Shown: one piece after another, positions 1 through 10,903 of the stretch
Numbering within the stretch: position 1 is the stretch's first letter
Layout: every line of letters starts with the position of its first letter
Assembly: GCA_022059125.1 (NCBI GenBank)
Contig: JAEUWY010000005.1
Span: 2,418,001 to 2,482,000, forward strand
DNA: 64,000 nucleotides
DNA from: Corynespora cassiicola
Taxonomy: Eukaryota > Ascomycota > Dothideomycetes > Pleosporales > Corynesporascaceae
Reading direction: 5' to 3'
Made by a program: the position numbers and the translations under genes
The notes under the pieces: model-generated
The model's input: the letters and a program-made list of their open reading frames with translations, nothing else
The model's database searches: none
Told to the model about the DNA's origin: nothing

Positions 1-901
1 TACTTCGAGTAGCTACAGCAGGGCATGCGAAGTAATTGGTGCTGGCTGTAAGCCGTGGTGTCGCAATCACCCAAATTTCGGCGTCACTGCCTTTCAGTTA
101 TCTTCAATTCCACTTCGAACAGCTGTCACGCAATTTTGGTTGAGCATGTTTTGAGAGATGCTTATTTGCATGCGTCCAGTCGCTCTGCCAGTCACTTGAG
201 ATCAAGATCCTAAATCCCACCACAGAAAGTCATCCACTCGTGGCCTGTCTTCTGTCAGCTACGCAGTAGAATCTTTCTGTAAGATTTCGGTTCTTTATAA
301 CCCTACATCAGCCAAAACTTGACAAAATGACAACTTAGAGGTTTCACTGATTCTGTGGCTTCAACCTTGTCTTGGATTCAGTATACTTTAGGAGCTACAA
401 AAACCCTAAAAGTCAACAAAATTTCTCATTGTTTACCTGCAACTTTGTCAGTGAGAATAGTCTATAGAGGGGATGGAATGAAACAGTTCGTGTATCCACC
501 AACTGACTGAGATGAAAGAAATTGATACTACGTATACGATTATGTTACGTATTCTGAATTTCCTACTAACACTAATCAGTAATAATAATTATGTGCACGA
601 AGCAGTAGCAGTCTAATCTCTTACAAACGCACTTAGACATAGTATACACAGCAAAAGCTGTAACGATTCAAGATACTGAACTAAGTTGTAGAAACAATTT
701 ACTGAATCTATTACCAACATTAAGCAGCTTCGAATTCCTAACCACATTTTTATATGTTATACAATGATCTCTTACACGCAGGTAGTAGGATCTAGTAGAA
801 ATACGCAACAAATGCTGTAAAACATAGAAAGTCCGCTGTTCTATCCCCATCTACTACTAGCATTCATAAATAGGGATTAACGGTGGAGACAAAGCGTGAT
901 G
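1..901. other. Gene-free stretch
   Basis: No reading frame here resembles a protein family that I know, and I see no tRNA-like A/B-box pair. Base composition is moderately AT-rich without the extreme TpA bias of the island at 6.04-7.2 kb. The small open frame at 668-850 has no features that support it. Confidence 0.5.
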
Positions 902-1648
902 CTAGCAGAAGCTAGGGCGCTTAGTACACATCTCATCTTCTAGACAAGGGGTGCTCTCTTCACCAAGCTCGGATCGATCACCCCATTTTGCCAACTCAGC
1001 AAGCTGTGACTTTGCGATTCTTGCTTGTTGGGCTGAAAGACAGATTGTCCCGGCAGATGTGAGCTCTTCTACCAGTTTCTCACCATCTACAGCATCGCGT
1101 GTGCGCTTCAAAGCAACTGCACGTATGCCACATCGGTAGATCTTAAAAATCAACAGGTCCTTAGGGAGGATATAGGGAACCATTCCGACGACAAGATCAT
1201 TAAGCCCTATGGCTGAGTCAGAAATATATGGAGTCTTTGAAAAGTTTCTTAGTATAGTACTTTCCAAGATATTTTCTTTGACATACGACCTCTATAGGTA
1301 GACGGTCGATTCTTATATTTTTTCCCTCCCCCCTTTATAGAGAAAAAGATCACCAGTCTTCTTGAACGACGGATTTCCCAGGCCGAGGAGCCTCGCTATC
1401 AGTCTTTTTAGGGGCATCAGCAATGTTAACTGAGAAATTGTTCATGTTAGTGCGTTATGTTGTAAAGAGATAATGGACAATTATACCATGGTGGATCGAA
1501 GATGAAGGAAATGCTCCCATAAAGCCATGCCACCAATTGCCATGGCCCTAGAATTATTGAACTCTGGGGATTTCTGCAACAGCCTGATGACCTCAATGGA
1601 TACCTCCTCCAGCTCCTTGAGAGAGGGGTTGTTTGTCTTACTCTCCAT
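902..1648 (-). pseudogene. Decayed nucleotidyltransferase-like gene
   Basis: Three minus-strand pieces line up in order as one fungal family of small nucleotidyltransferase-like proteins. Piece 1 starts at ATG 1648 and contains IGGMALWEH followed by HLRSTM. It is followed by an intron-like gap (1486-1430, GTATAA donor, CACTAAC branch, TTTCTCAG acceptor). Piece 2 reads NIADAPKK in one frame and then GNPSFKKTG/LFLYK in another, which indicates a frameshift near 1380-1400. Piece 3 (902-1267) carries VPYILPKDLLIFKI and a KRTRDAVDGEKL motif typical of the C-terminal half. In-frame stops lie between pieces 2 and 3 near 1310 and 1280. I recognise the family from memory of motif order only; its role is unknown. 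It is probably a relic, although assembly errors or unrecognised introns could exaggerate the damage. Confidence 0.42.
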
Positions 1649-4121
1649 TTCTCTTCGAGTTCGGTGTTGTTGACATCGAATGGATTATCAAAAAAATCTA
1701 TAACAGCAGGTAGCAGGATGAAGCCTTAAAAATTACTTTCAAAGATCATATTCTGTTATTGATCTAGCACGCTAGGCAGCGGCATGTATACCCGTTTGTC
1801 GATGCAGAATATCCTTGATAACATATGACGGAAAGGTAGTAGGGCCTATCAGCCAATGGTCTTCGAAAGCAGCCCTTTGACCAAAAGTTTCTTCGCCTTT
1901 CTTACATTGGGGGGAAACACTCCGCGACTCTACAATATTGGGTCGACTCATAAACTAGATTCTTCACGTGTTAAGTAGTGCAGGAATTGTCCTTGAAATG
2001 TGAATATGTAAGCAAAGGTTGTTATAAGGTCGTGGAACTTCTTCAAATGTTCATGTGTTCTTATCAGCCGCCTGTTTGACAATTTCGGTCCTGATAGCTA
2101 AGCTTAGTGTTCCGAGCACAGTTCTTGGCATAACTGCATCTCATGTTTTCTGCCTCAATATCTTCACAACAACTGACACCTAATCTGTGAACCCCAGATA
2201 TAGACAAGTGCAGAATTTTGCATGCCCATATAGGATTAATTGCGTATGTTTCCAATGCGTTTCAGATACCATGCGTGTTATGGGATCGGTATCTGTTGTT
2301 AATTCGTGGAGTTCTCATGCTTATTTCCGTATGTGAGTCTCTAAAAATATAAAATGGAAGTATAAGCTAATCAAGAAAAGCCATTGAATTCGTTATCACC
2401 GATTGCTTGATGCAATTGAAGCACTTAGAGAAATTCAGGATCTCGTACCGTGCCATGGGAGCAGTCCTCACGACAATATCATCCTCCTGTAGCGTACCAT
2501 AGGCATGTGAAAGTTCTAATCTCGAATTCGGTCTATTCCTCGAATCAAAGACTATTTCAGTTTTTGCCAATTCTAAATGAGCCTATTTTATCTCCAACAC
2601 TCGAACTTCCCCTGCATATTCTACTCGCATCAAACCAAGATGTTTTACGATAACGAGGGGATCACGATTTATTTAGTGAATAGTCACATAATGAATACTC
2701 TGCTATTATTCCTGATGCTGCAACACTCTTCGAAGCTTAAGTGCGCCTATACGTCCGTGGCCGCGGGACTCGAGTTTCTGATCTGGCCAGCATCACATAT
2801 ACGATACGTTACATGGATGAAAGGGGTGATCTGGATATAAACAAACTCTGAGTACCGTTCAAGAATGCTATCATGAACTTGAAAACGGAGAGAAACTAGC
2901 CAACAAGTGGATGGACAAGCCAATTGAAGAACTTTATGCAATGAGAGAGCTGCAACGGTGCATTAGACTCGACGATCCGGAATCCCTGGGACTTCATTAG
3001 ATCTCTGAGTATTAAGAAACGTCTCAGACTTCAAAGAAAGAAGATGAATTGCTTATGAATTCCAAAGTTTCTGGAGGCGCCGAGCTTCCAGTGACAGACC
3101 AAGATACATCATATCACTTCCAAGAGGCATTGGTGGCTGAATATGTAAGCCTTGGATGCATTTTTCATCAACAAGTTTTCAAAGAAGAGACCACTGCATG
3201 TCACATGTAGTTTGAGCCCAGAGTCTCAGAAACCGAGATCGAATGTGGTTTTGAAGCCACTTTGAGTATCCAACCAGGTCACAGTACTAAGTCGTCGAAA
3301 CCACTACAATGATCTTTCTCTCTGGATCCCGGATATCTAGATCCCCAGGAATAAGATGCATCACCAAGAGACTTGTTCCGGCAAGAAATTTTCGTTCGCT
3401 GTGTCGGTCTTGACTACACTTACCTTGGAATGATGATCCAATATGCCACATGGAAAATGCTGCAAAGATAGAGTTTGCGTAGGATTAGAAGAGAGCGTCA
3501 AACTTGTAGATTCACGCACGTCTTCTTTATAGATGAAAGGAAACGTTGACCAATAATTTCTCAGCTGCGAGTTTGAGTCAGTCTTCTTACTAAGCAGGTG
3601 TGTGATGCAAGAACTTCCTATTTGGGCAGGTATGCAGATCGTGAAAAACAGCCAACAGAGAGCGATGACGAAGCTTGTTCATTTGCGCAGATTTGGTTGG
3701 CTGGAGAGAAGCCAGAGTCCGTGCACACCCTGATACCTGCCTTTCTAGGAAGGCTTTTCGGATATGGATTGCAGTGAAAAAAATAGTGCAATTTTCGTGA
3801 TATTTCGTTTTTTGATCATAACTCTGCAAACATATGGTCTAGAAGTCTGCAACAAACTTAATCAATTTTGAACGAGCTTTTTCATAGACGCAAGGACTTA
3901 GCTATATGTTCTGATGATGTAGTGTCGAGAGAGAATCATTTTTCGATTTCCAAGACTTCAGAAACAAAGAATCGAGTTTATCTTGACAACCACTTTTCAA
4001 TGATACGACAAAATTTTCTATAGTCAGTTTCTGAGGCAAACCCTAGATCACTACGTGGTCCTATTTGATGAAAAAGCCTTTTTTGGATGGAGTTGTGGCT
4101 CGTGTGATTCGGTACTACAGT
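1649..4121. other. Gene-poor stretch
   Basis: About 2.5 kb without a supportable gene. Several short open frames exist on both strands (for example 2367-2570, 2577-2840, 3590-3829), but none shows domain motifs, a signal peptide or consistent splice joins. A plus-strand stretch near 3040-3210 reads like coding sequence for about 50 codons but cannot be assigned or extended. Its position between a pseudogene and a HET gene fits accessory, decaying DNA. Confidence 0.45.
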
Positions 4122-5891
4122 TCAGAAGACATGATAGTTTATAGCAGATCCATCGCTCCAACCCTGCTCTCTCATAGCTTGTCCATCAATAAAGCTCTTC
4201 ATATACGCATATCCCAAAAATCGATAATGTGAGTTGGCAGTGGGCCGCAGAACAAACGGCATAGGCACACCAGAAAGGATGACAACAACATCATCCTTGC
4301 GCATGGACCCTGGACCCATACCTAGTCTTCCGTGATTGTCTTTAAATAAACGTCCAGTGCAAGGCGCTTCGCCAACATCGAAAAAATGCCATGCAGGCTT
4401 CGGCAGGTTGGGCTGCGCGGCATCTTTTGTCACAGAATCAACTCCAGCCTTTTTCTTTGCCTTCCAATCGCGCAGAACAGCAAAATCATCATAAGCTTCT
4501 TTACCCAAGCCAACGCCTTTCAGGAACCAAGCAAGAATTTTAGGGTCTTGAACATCACTGAGGGCATCATTCAATGACTCAATGGAAGTTGCGTCGCTTC
4601 CGGCGTTTTGATCGGGTGCGGCTGACATGACTAAGCTTATGACCCCCACGCTGAATCCTCCAAACGAAAGGCAATGCTCTTTCCCGCAAGAATGTTCGGA
4701 AACGACAGTCTCAGAATCGGTGCCTGTGCGGTCAACGGGAGGAAAAATAGCGCTTTCAATATCAGTCCATGTCGGGGCCCAGGAAGTACCGTCTTCGGGC
4801 AATTCGTCCTTATGCGTTGCGAATACAAGCAAACTGAGTCGCTTCTGCCAAACAAGAATCTTCTTTGCGGCTACTACATTTACTTGCTCTGCCGTCAGAC
4901 TGTAGTCAGACTCCATAAAGGGCGAGTTGTCGCTTGGATTGGAATCGTGTACTGAGAAGCCCAAGAGACCATAAATGCGATCTCGTGGATCAGTAACCTT
5001 GAAAGCGCAAGTCATGTCGAGCAAATCGAAAAAACAAATTTCTGGGCCCTGCAATTTTGTCCAGAGATTGTGCATAGTGGCCGCATTTGGCAGTCCCATG
5101 TTCTCCCATCGGAAACTGCTGCCGGAGTCGCGTTGGTAAATGTAATGGGCCACGGTGGCGATGCGCATAAAGTCAATGCTCCTGGTGCCCCAGAAAGCAC
5201 TGGCTTTTTTCGAAAGCGCTACTTCTTGAAGAACCCAGAGCCGGCTGAACCATTTGCACTGGTATAGCGGGAGTAGTTGTTGTAGAATATCCGGAGTGAC
5301 AATCAAACTCTCCATGTCCCGACTCCAGCTTCCAGTCCTTGAAAGCTGTTTAGCTTCCTCATTGAAAGATTTTCCACTTTCATCTTCTTTTGTAAACTGA
5401 TTGTACTGGTTGTAGAGGCGATTGATTTCATCAAAAGCGATGCGCACGGTGTTCGAGTCGCCGTTACCGAGCCAGATGAGAACTTCTGAGGCTCTTGAAT
5501 ACACAAGGCTCATCAGCTGCACCTGATGACTGCGATCATCTTTGTCGCTTTGATTGATGCAGATACCATCTGCCCATAACATTTGAGGATTATGAGCGTC
5601 TCGGAAGGTATGCAAAGCTTCGTACAGGCTCTTCGTAACACTCAAGCATTTTCCCTCGCAGAAGATGTTTTCCCTGTCCTTGGATTCACCCCATGCATAC
5701 GAGATCGCTTTGTATGGTTGATCGTCTGAGTCAAAATCCAAAAGCGACATTGAAATGTGGATCGGGCATTCTGGCGCTCCAGCTTCAAGAGTCACAATCC
5801 GGATCATTCGCCTTCCACGCACGGAAGTGTATAAATAGGGTTCGGGACGTTGAATAGGGTCGTCTTTGGACATGGCGCTTTCACGGAGCAT
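4122..5891 (-). CDS. HET-domain protein (heterokaryon incompatibility)
   Basis: Single-exon protein of 589 residues from ATG 5891 (a second in-frame ATG at 5873 is also possible; the frame upstream lacks an ATG). The HET domain (PF06985) lies at about residues 59-210, with YKAISYAWG at 60-68, the central LWADGICINQSD stretch at 105-116 and the AsEVLIWLG end at 134-142, followed by a WFSRLWVLQEV block and DPRDRIYGLLG. In this family the domain triggers programmed cell death when genetically unlike hyphae fuse; many genomes carry dozens of copies whose individual triggers are unknown. No NACHT or WD40 partner domain is present, and the C-terminal half is unassigned. The AT-rich island begins directly upstream of its start, so its promoter sits at or in repeat-derived DNA. 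Family assignment is firm; a specific incompatibility role is inference. Confidence 0.92.
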   Translation of the reverse strand: MLRESAMSKDDPIQRPEPYLYTSVRGRRMIRIVTLEAGAPECPIHISMSLLDFDSDDQPYKAISYAWGESKDRENIFCEGKCLSVTKSLYEALHTFRDAHNPQMLWADGICINQSDKDDRSHQVQLMSLVYSRASEVLIWLGNGDSNTVRIAFDEINRLYNQYNQFTKEDESGKSFNEEAKQLSRTGSWSRDMESLIVTPDILQQLLPLYQCKWFSRLWVLQEVALSKKASAFWGTRSIDFMRIATVAHYIYQRDSGSSFRWENMGLPNAATMHNLWTKLQGPEICFFDLLDMTCAFKVTDPRDRIYGLLGFSVHDSNPSDNSPFMESDYSLTAEQVNVVAAKKILVWQKRLSLLVFATHKDELPEDGTSWAPTWTDIESAIFPPVDRTGTDSETVVSEHSCGKEHCLSFGGFSVGVISLVMSAAPDQNAGSDATSIESLNDALSDVQDPKILAWFLKGVGLGKEAYDDFAVLRDWKAKKKAGVDSVTKDAAQPNLPKPAWHFFDVGEAPCTGRLFKDNHGRLGMGPGSMRKDDVVVILSGVPMPFVLRPTANSHYRFLGYAYMKSFIDGQAMREQGWSDGSAINYHVF

Positions 5892-5957
5892 GGTGTTAGA
5901 ATCTGAAAACACAGTGCGGGGCTAGACGGCTTATAAGGCTAACGCACTAACATATTC

Positions 5958-6033
5958 GGCAAGCGAGTGAGACAGATAAGCAAGTGAGACAGATAAGCAA
6001 GTGAGATTAATAAGTAAGTAAGACAGATAAGTA
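5958..6033. repeat. Short tandem repeat, about 17-bp unit
   Basis: Three to four imperfect copies of a unit close to AAGTGAGACAGATAAGC lie between the HET gene start and the AT-rich island; the last copies degrade to AAGTAAGACAGATAAGT. It marks the edge of the island. No function can be read from it. Confidence 0.7.
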
Positions 6034-6039
6034 CAGAGA

Positions 6040-7215
6040 GGTGACAAAAAAACAAAAAAAGCTGTACTTTTTAAACTACTATTAAAAGAGCTACAGAAGT
6101 TTTTTTTTAGCTTTACTAAGCTAAAATTAAATAGTAAATATAAGTTGAAAAAAATAGAAATAATACTAGTTAGATAATTAATTAAAAAAGCTATAGAAGT
6201 TTTTTTTTTAAGTTTTAAACTAAAATTATCAAAATAATATTAATTATACTAGATATAACTATAAAAACTAAAACTTTTTAAACTACTATAGCTATTATAG
6301 CTATTATAGTTATAATATTATACTATATTAGCTGTAAACTATTTTAGTTTTATAAAATATTATATTTATAATAAAATAACTTTTAATTAAAATAAAATAT
6401 TTTTTTATATTTTAAAAAAAGTATAATTTAAAAATTTTAGTTAAAAATTCATTTTATACAGTTTTAGTTTAGTAAATAGTTTATTTTTATTTATAAATAT
6501 TAAAATTAAAGTTTACAGCTTAATAACTTATTAAAAAAGTTTTTTTACTAGTTTATTAATTATACTTATTTAGTTTAATATTATAATAACTTTAAATAAA
6601 ATTTTATATTACTGTTTTAAAATTTTAAAATTTTAAAGTTTTAAAATAATATTATATTTTTTATTATAACTTTTAGAATTTATGTATTTATAAAATAAAA
6701 ATTATTTTTATATTTATTAATAGTTTAAATATTTTTTATTATTTTTAGTTACTTTTCTATTAAATACTTAACTAGCGTTATTTTATTTATATTTTATAAC
6801 AAATATTACGAAATTCTAGCTATTCTGTATTTATATTAGTGTATAAAGTAAGCGAGCTGAGTAAAACCTACGCTTAACACATACTTTAAATATAATAAAT
6901 ATTATTCTTAGAATTACTATTAATATATTATTTAAGCTATTTTTCTGTTATTAATTCTAGTATAAAGCAAATATTATTACTTAAAGCTAGATTTCTTACA
7001 TATTTATTATTTATATTTATTATTTAATTTTAGTTTATTAAAATTTAAAAAAAACTTATATAGCTTTTTTAGATATTATTCAATTATACTAAAATAAAAA
7101 ACTAAAAAAATATAAAAAATACTTAGTTTTTTATACTAACTAGTTAATAATAATAAAAAAAAGTAATTAAAAGTAAAAAGTAAAAAGTAAAAAGTAGCGC
7201 AGTAAAATACAGAAA
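6040..7215. repeat. AT-rich island, probable RIP-degraded repeat
   Basis: Roughly 1.2 kb is almost entirely A and T with very many TpA steps (long runs such as TTATATTTATAATAAAA), while the flanking DNA returns abruptly to about 45-50 % GC. No open frame survives in it. In Pezizomycotina this pattern is the usual end state of RIP, which converts CpA to TpA in duplicated DNA. The original element cannot be recognised. A plain AT-rich spacer is the alternative; a genome-wide search for sister copies would decide. The 3' edge holds a run of AAAAGT units (about 7165-7195). Confidence 0.75.
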
Positions 7216-7638
7216 AGTATAGTGTTCGGGTTCAGATTGTTATAGATATACAGTAGAAATGTAAAACAAAGATGGCGTTGCTCACGCATATCCTGGCCTT
7301 TGGGATCGCCTTGTGGGCTTCTTTTTTTTTCGCTCGCTTAGCTTGACAGGGCCCTTGCCAAGGATTCGCGAAGATGGCGCTACCAACGGTGGGAAAGTGT
7401 TAGAGGCCGACAATTGAGCACCCAGCTCGAACGAACGAATGACAATTTGCGTGAATACAATTCGCAGAAGTGACCATAGTTGTTGTGAAGACTGAGAATA
7501 ATATGATTCAAGACTATGCCAGCGAGTCTGAGCTGGACATGCTGTTGTAATGACCATCCGTTGTGCTTAGATCCTGAAGCAAGGGAAAATGAAAAACATC
7601 ATTAGACAAAACCACGGATGCAGAGGTGTCTGACCCAA
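7216..7638. other. Spacer between AT island and STN1
   Basis: GC content recovers here. A 91-codon open frame on the minus strand (7282-7557) ends in a Lys/Arg-rich stretch but has no recognisable motif and no neighbour relation; I do not call it a gene. Confidence 0.4.
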
Positions 7639-8461
7639 TCATATCAACGCACCAGCATTCATCATCACTTCTTCTTTCCGACGTCTCGCTTCAAGTTTTA
7701 CCTCCCTCTGTGCCATGTATTGCGCCCTTGCATCCCTATGCTTCTGCTTCTTGGCATCGTACTCAGCCTTGCGCAATTCATAGTTACGATTCTTCTGTTT
7801 CTCAGATTTGAGGTCGGTCTTGATTTTTCTATGCTCAGCAGAGCTGAGATGCCACGGCTTCGCCAGAACATTTATTTTGTAGGCCGCAGCATCTGCCCAT
7901 TCTTTGGCTTCCTTGTCTGTAGAGGAAACAACTGCTATCCTCTTCAATTCCAGCTGCTTCGCTCCTCTGAACTCCGAGAGCGTTCCCTTTGCTTTCACGA
8001 CGGTTCCAATGTCCAGGTTGTGACCGTCGATGGATACCTCGAAGACTCCTATGCGACTAATGACGTTGATATTGGCTACCGTGGTGTTCGATGGGTTCGT
8101 TTCGGGATCATAGACGTCCGGCGTGATGCGTACAATCTTGACTTCGATAGTGGCGCCGCTGCCGTCGTCCACGGTGAGGACGGTGTATCTGGCATTGATA
8201 TCCTCGATGGCGACTACCACACCAACGAGGCACACATAGCGAATGGGATGGTTAAGATGAAAGTAAATCTGCTGCCCTGACACGGCATGTTAGCCCTGAT
8301 CATTATTCGCTTCGACACGGGCTACCTGGAAATTCTGGCTCGTATCGCAGTGCCTGGATATCGGCAGCCGTGAGCTTCACCCAGGCATCGAAAGTCGGCG
8401 AGGCCCGGAAGCAATAGGCCGGATAGAGGCGATACTTGGGGGTCGATGGGCGCGTTGACAT
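7639..8461 (-). CDS. STN1: CST complex subunit Stn1, telomere capping
   Basis: Two exons, 8461-8326 and 8276-7639, joined across a 49-nt intron (GTAGCC donor, GGCTAAC branch, GTCAG acceptor) to give 257 residues. Exon 1 carries the fungal Stn1 signature YPAYCFRASPTFDAWVKL. The joined frame then reads EFPGQQIYFHLNHPIRYVCL and continues into an OB-fold with LTVDDGSGATIEVKIV, VSRIGVFEVSIDG and ELKRIAVVSSTDKEAKEW. Stn1 binds Ten1 and, with Ctc1/Cdc13, coats the telomeric 3' overhang and recruits DNA polymerase alpha-primase for C-strand fill-in. The last 60 residues are a Lys/Arg/Glu-rich helix. There is no sign of the C-terminal winged-helix pair seen in budding yeast and human Stn1; S. pombe Stn1 is about 325 residues, so this is a short version. 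Head-to-head with the secreted-protein gene at 9316. Confidence 0.88.
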
Positions 8462-9315
8462 GTCATGTTGTGTGGGGTTAGGGTTGACGGCTCCTGCGGG
8501 GAATAAGAACGCGTCTGCGACGAGCCGGGACGCGGGCAAGCGCATGACCCGCACGCCCGCACGTGACGAAAAGAAGCTGTCCGGATGCAGTCTAGCGCTG
8601 GGCAGCACTCGGGGATGTCCCGAGGTTGGCCGATGCAAGATGATTGAAGCACATGCATGCAGTGTGTGCATCACGACACCACCGACGCTTGCGCATCCGA
8701 CTGAGCCGCGTCCAAGCCTGAGGAGGCCTGTCGTGCAGGGCGAAATCAAGGTCCTTTGGGACATTTCGGCGCTGCTAAAATTGCCGCGAGTGCGAAAAAG
8801 AAGCGCATGAGGGGCAGCCAGCAGTGCAAACAGGGCTTCCTAGCTTGCCGGAGCTCCATCACAGCTCAACACCGCTGTTTTACTGCCAGTGATTGACGAA
8901 CAGCTGGTCAACAAGCCGCCTAGCCGACTTGCGGGCAAACCCAAGCTGGGAACACCTGGCTTGGAAGTTGGCCGGCCGAGCTCTGAAGGCTCCTAATGCA
9001 GCAGACCCCACCGGCCCACGGTCAAGCTTCCATGACCTACGGGGCTGACCACCAAGAAGCTGCATGCCGGCATGCTGACCCAGCTTCTCGTCGAGCTTCC
9101 ACGGGGCTCCGCCCGGCTTTAAAGACGATGCGCTCGCCCGCCATCTGAGCCGGGCGTAATCCAACCTGTTTTCTCGAGTCTGCTGGCCAGAAGAGCATAC
9201 CTCGAAGGCGCTCTGCTACTAACCAAACCCCCTCACAGCTTTGCTTTCGCGCACATTGCTCCTCCACGGAGCTTCCCTCGCTTTGGACCGTGCCGGCTCT
9301 ACCCCTCCTAATAGA
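8462..9315. promoter_or_regulatory. Divergent intergenic region STN1 / secreted protein
   Basis: About 850 bp between two divergently transcribed genes. It is GC-richer than its surroundings and has open frames on both strands by composition alone. No clear TATA box or transcription-factor site stands out. Confidence 0.4.
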
Positions 9316-10002
9316 ATGCACTTCTCTACGCCCTTGCGACTCGTGTCGCTGTGCCTGCCCGCACTGGGTTTCGCGAAGCCGGCAGCAGAACCAGACGCGG
9401 ATGCAGAAGCTCAGACCTACACGAACAACGCACCATTTTCCGGCGCCATCTACATTGTAAATCCCAATGGACAAGAGGTCACTTCCGCCGAGACCAACAT
9501 GTGTCCTAGCTATGCGTCGATTAGCTGTAGCGACATCAACCAGCCCAGCTGGTGAGGAATGAGCTCTGTACTGGGGTCCATGTTCATGCGCTGATCGCCA
9601 TCCAGGTGCTGCCCCAATTCCTATACTTGTGCGTCGCCGCCAAATTCGGGCGGCATGATCGGCTGCTGTCCCTCTGGTAGCCAATGCGGCGGCTCCGTCA
9701 ACGTCCAGTCCGTGACCACCATCACCGTCCAAGCCGCCCAGCAAACCGACTACGTTTACGTGCAACCCCCGGTCACCACGGTCGCAGTTTACCACGAGCC
9801 CACCCAGGTAGTCCAACAGGCTGGGTTTTGCGCAACCCTGACAATGGACGGGCCGGGCCTTCCGACGACGCGGGAAGGGGATTGCGGCACAATTCTGATC
9901 GTCAGTGAGGCCGTGATCAGCACCAGGGCGATCGGGTACGGATTGAGCGCCGTCGTAATCTTATTGCATCTGGTGGCCGGACGCATGTTTCATTGGATAT
10001 AA
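9316..10002 (+). CDS. Small secreted Cys-rich protein with C-terminal hydrophobic anchor
   Basis: Exons 9316-9551 and 9606-10002 (54-nt intron, GTGAGG donor, CTGAT branch, CCAG acceptor) give 210 residues. The split codon restores Trp and creates the run SWCCPNSYTC, followed by MIGCCPSGSQCGG, so two CC-containing knots are formed only after splicing. The start MHFSTPLRLVSLCLPALGFA is a plausible signal peptide with cleavage near residue 20. A Val/Thr/Gln-rich middle follows. The C-terminus has a hydrophobic segment, AIGYGLSAVVILLHLVAG, ending close to the stop, consistent with a membrane anchor or a GPI-addition signal. Proteins of this build are common at fungal cell surfaces; no specific function can be assigned. 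The ATG at 9316 is chosen because it starts the signal peptide. Confidence 0.72.
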
Positions 10003-10096
10003 CGCAAGATGGCGATAATGGAAGAGAAATGTTTGGATAATGATTTACGATTACACGATTACATGTATGCTACACGAGATAGACGGTCGAACCACT

Positions 10097-10903
10097 TCAG
10101 TTGCCCTTCTTCGCATCCTCCTCCTCGTTCTTTGGCACTTTGACCATCTTGGGCACAGTGACGGCGTTCAAATGTCGGAAAGCCTGGGGCTTGGTCAGCA
10201 AAGATCTCAGCCTACACACATCCTCATCCCCAGGACGCGACACCGCTCCGGGAGCAGAAGCCAGGCACACAGAGGCAACCCACCCTCCAAACCCGCGTCT
10301 CCCACCCAAAACTCCACGCCCAAAAGCCCCACCCCAGCGCATAATTCGCCCACCACACCGGACTCAGCAACTGAAACATGGAACTCACATTCGCGATCCC
10401 GCTCTCGGGCAGCTTGCCATCCCACTTGTCCTCCACCTTCTCAATCTTGCCCTGCGCATCCAGATGGATGGCCACCTCGCTCTGAATCGTCTGCTCCTTG
10501 CCAATCCCCTTGATCTTGTACCGCGTCTTGAGATCCATCAAGATGGGATTCCCCGCATCCTTGACCGAGTGGTGCAAGCGCTCAATCTCAGAGAAGGCCG
10601 TCTGCAGGCCGTACCACTGGGCGGAGAACTTGTCGCGGCCCGTCGCGATGGTGAGGGGGTCGGCGAAGGTTGCGTCGTCGCGCCAGAGGGCGAGCTTGGC
10701 GAGGGAGGGGCGGCCGGCGAAGAGGTCGAGGATGGAGGCTACGGCGGTTTGTTGATCGGGGGAGAGGGTCACGCCGGGGGCCGTCTCGACGTTTTTGGTT
10801 TCGAGGTTGAGGGCTCCGGTTGGGGAGGTTGCGGGGATGCCTAGGTGCGGGTTAGATTGGGATGGGAGAGGGGAGGCGATGAGGATAAGGTACCCGTCGA
10901 CAT
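10097..10903 (-). CDS. SnoaL-like / NTF2-like domain protein
   Basis: Three exons: 10903-10894 (10 nt, encoding MSTG with the next exon), 10840-10284 and 10183-10097, 217 residues. The first intron has GTACCT, an ATCTAAC branch and a CCTAG acceptor. The second (10283-10184) is supported by the downstream frame ending LNAVTVPKMVKVPKNEEEDAK, although its donor (GTGGGT) is one of several possible. The central region (LSPDQQTAVASILDLFAG to KVEDKWDGKLP) has the cone-fold pattern of SnoaL-like proteins: FADPLTIATGRDKF, an alternating strand region, and a Trp-rich tail WWANYALGWGFWAW that may contact a membrane. Reaction and substrate are unknown. Convergent with the secreted-protein gene. Confidence 0.68.
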
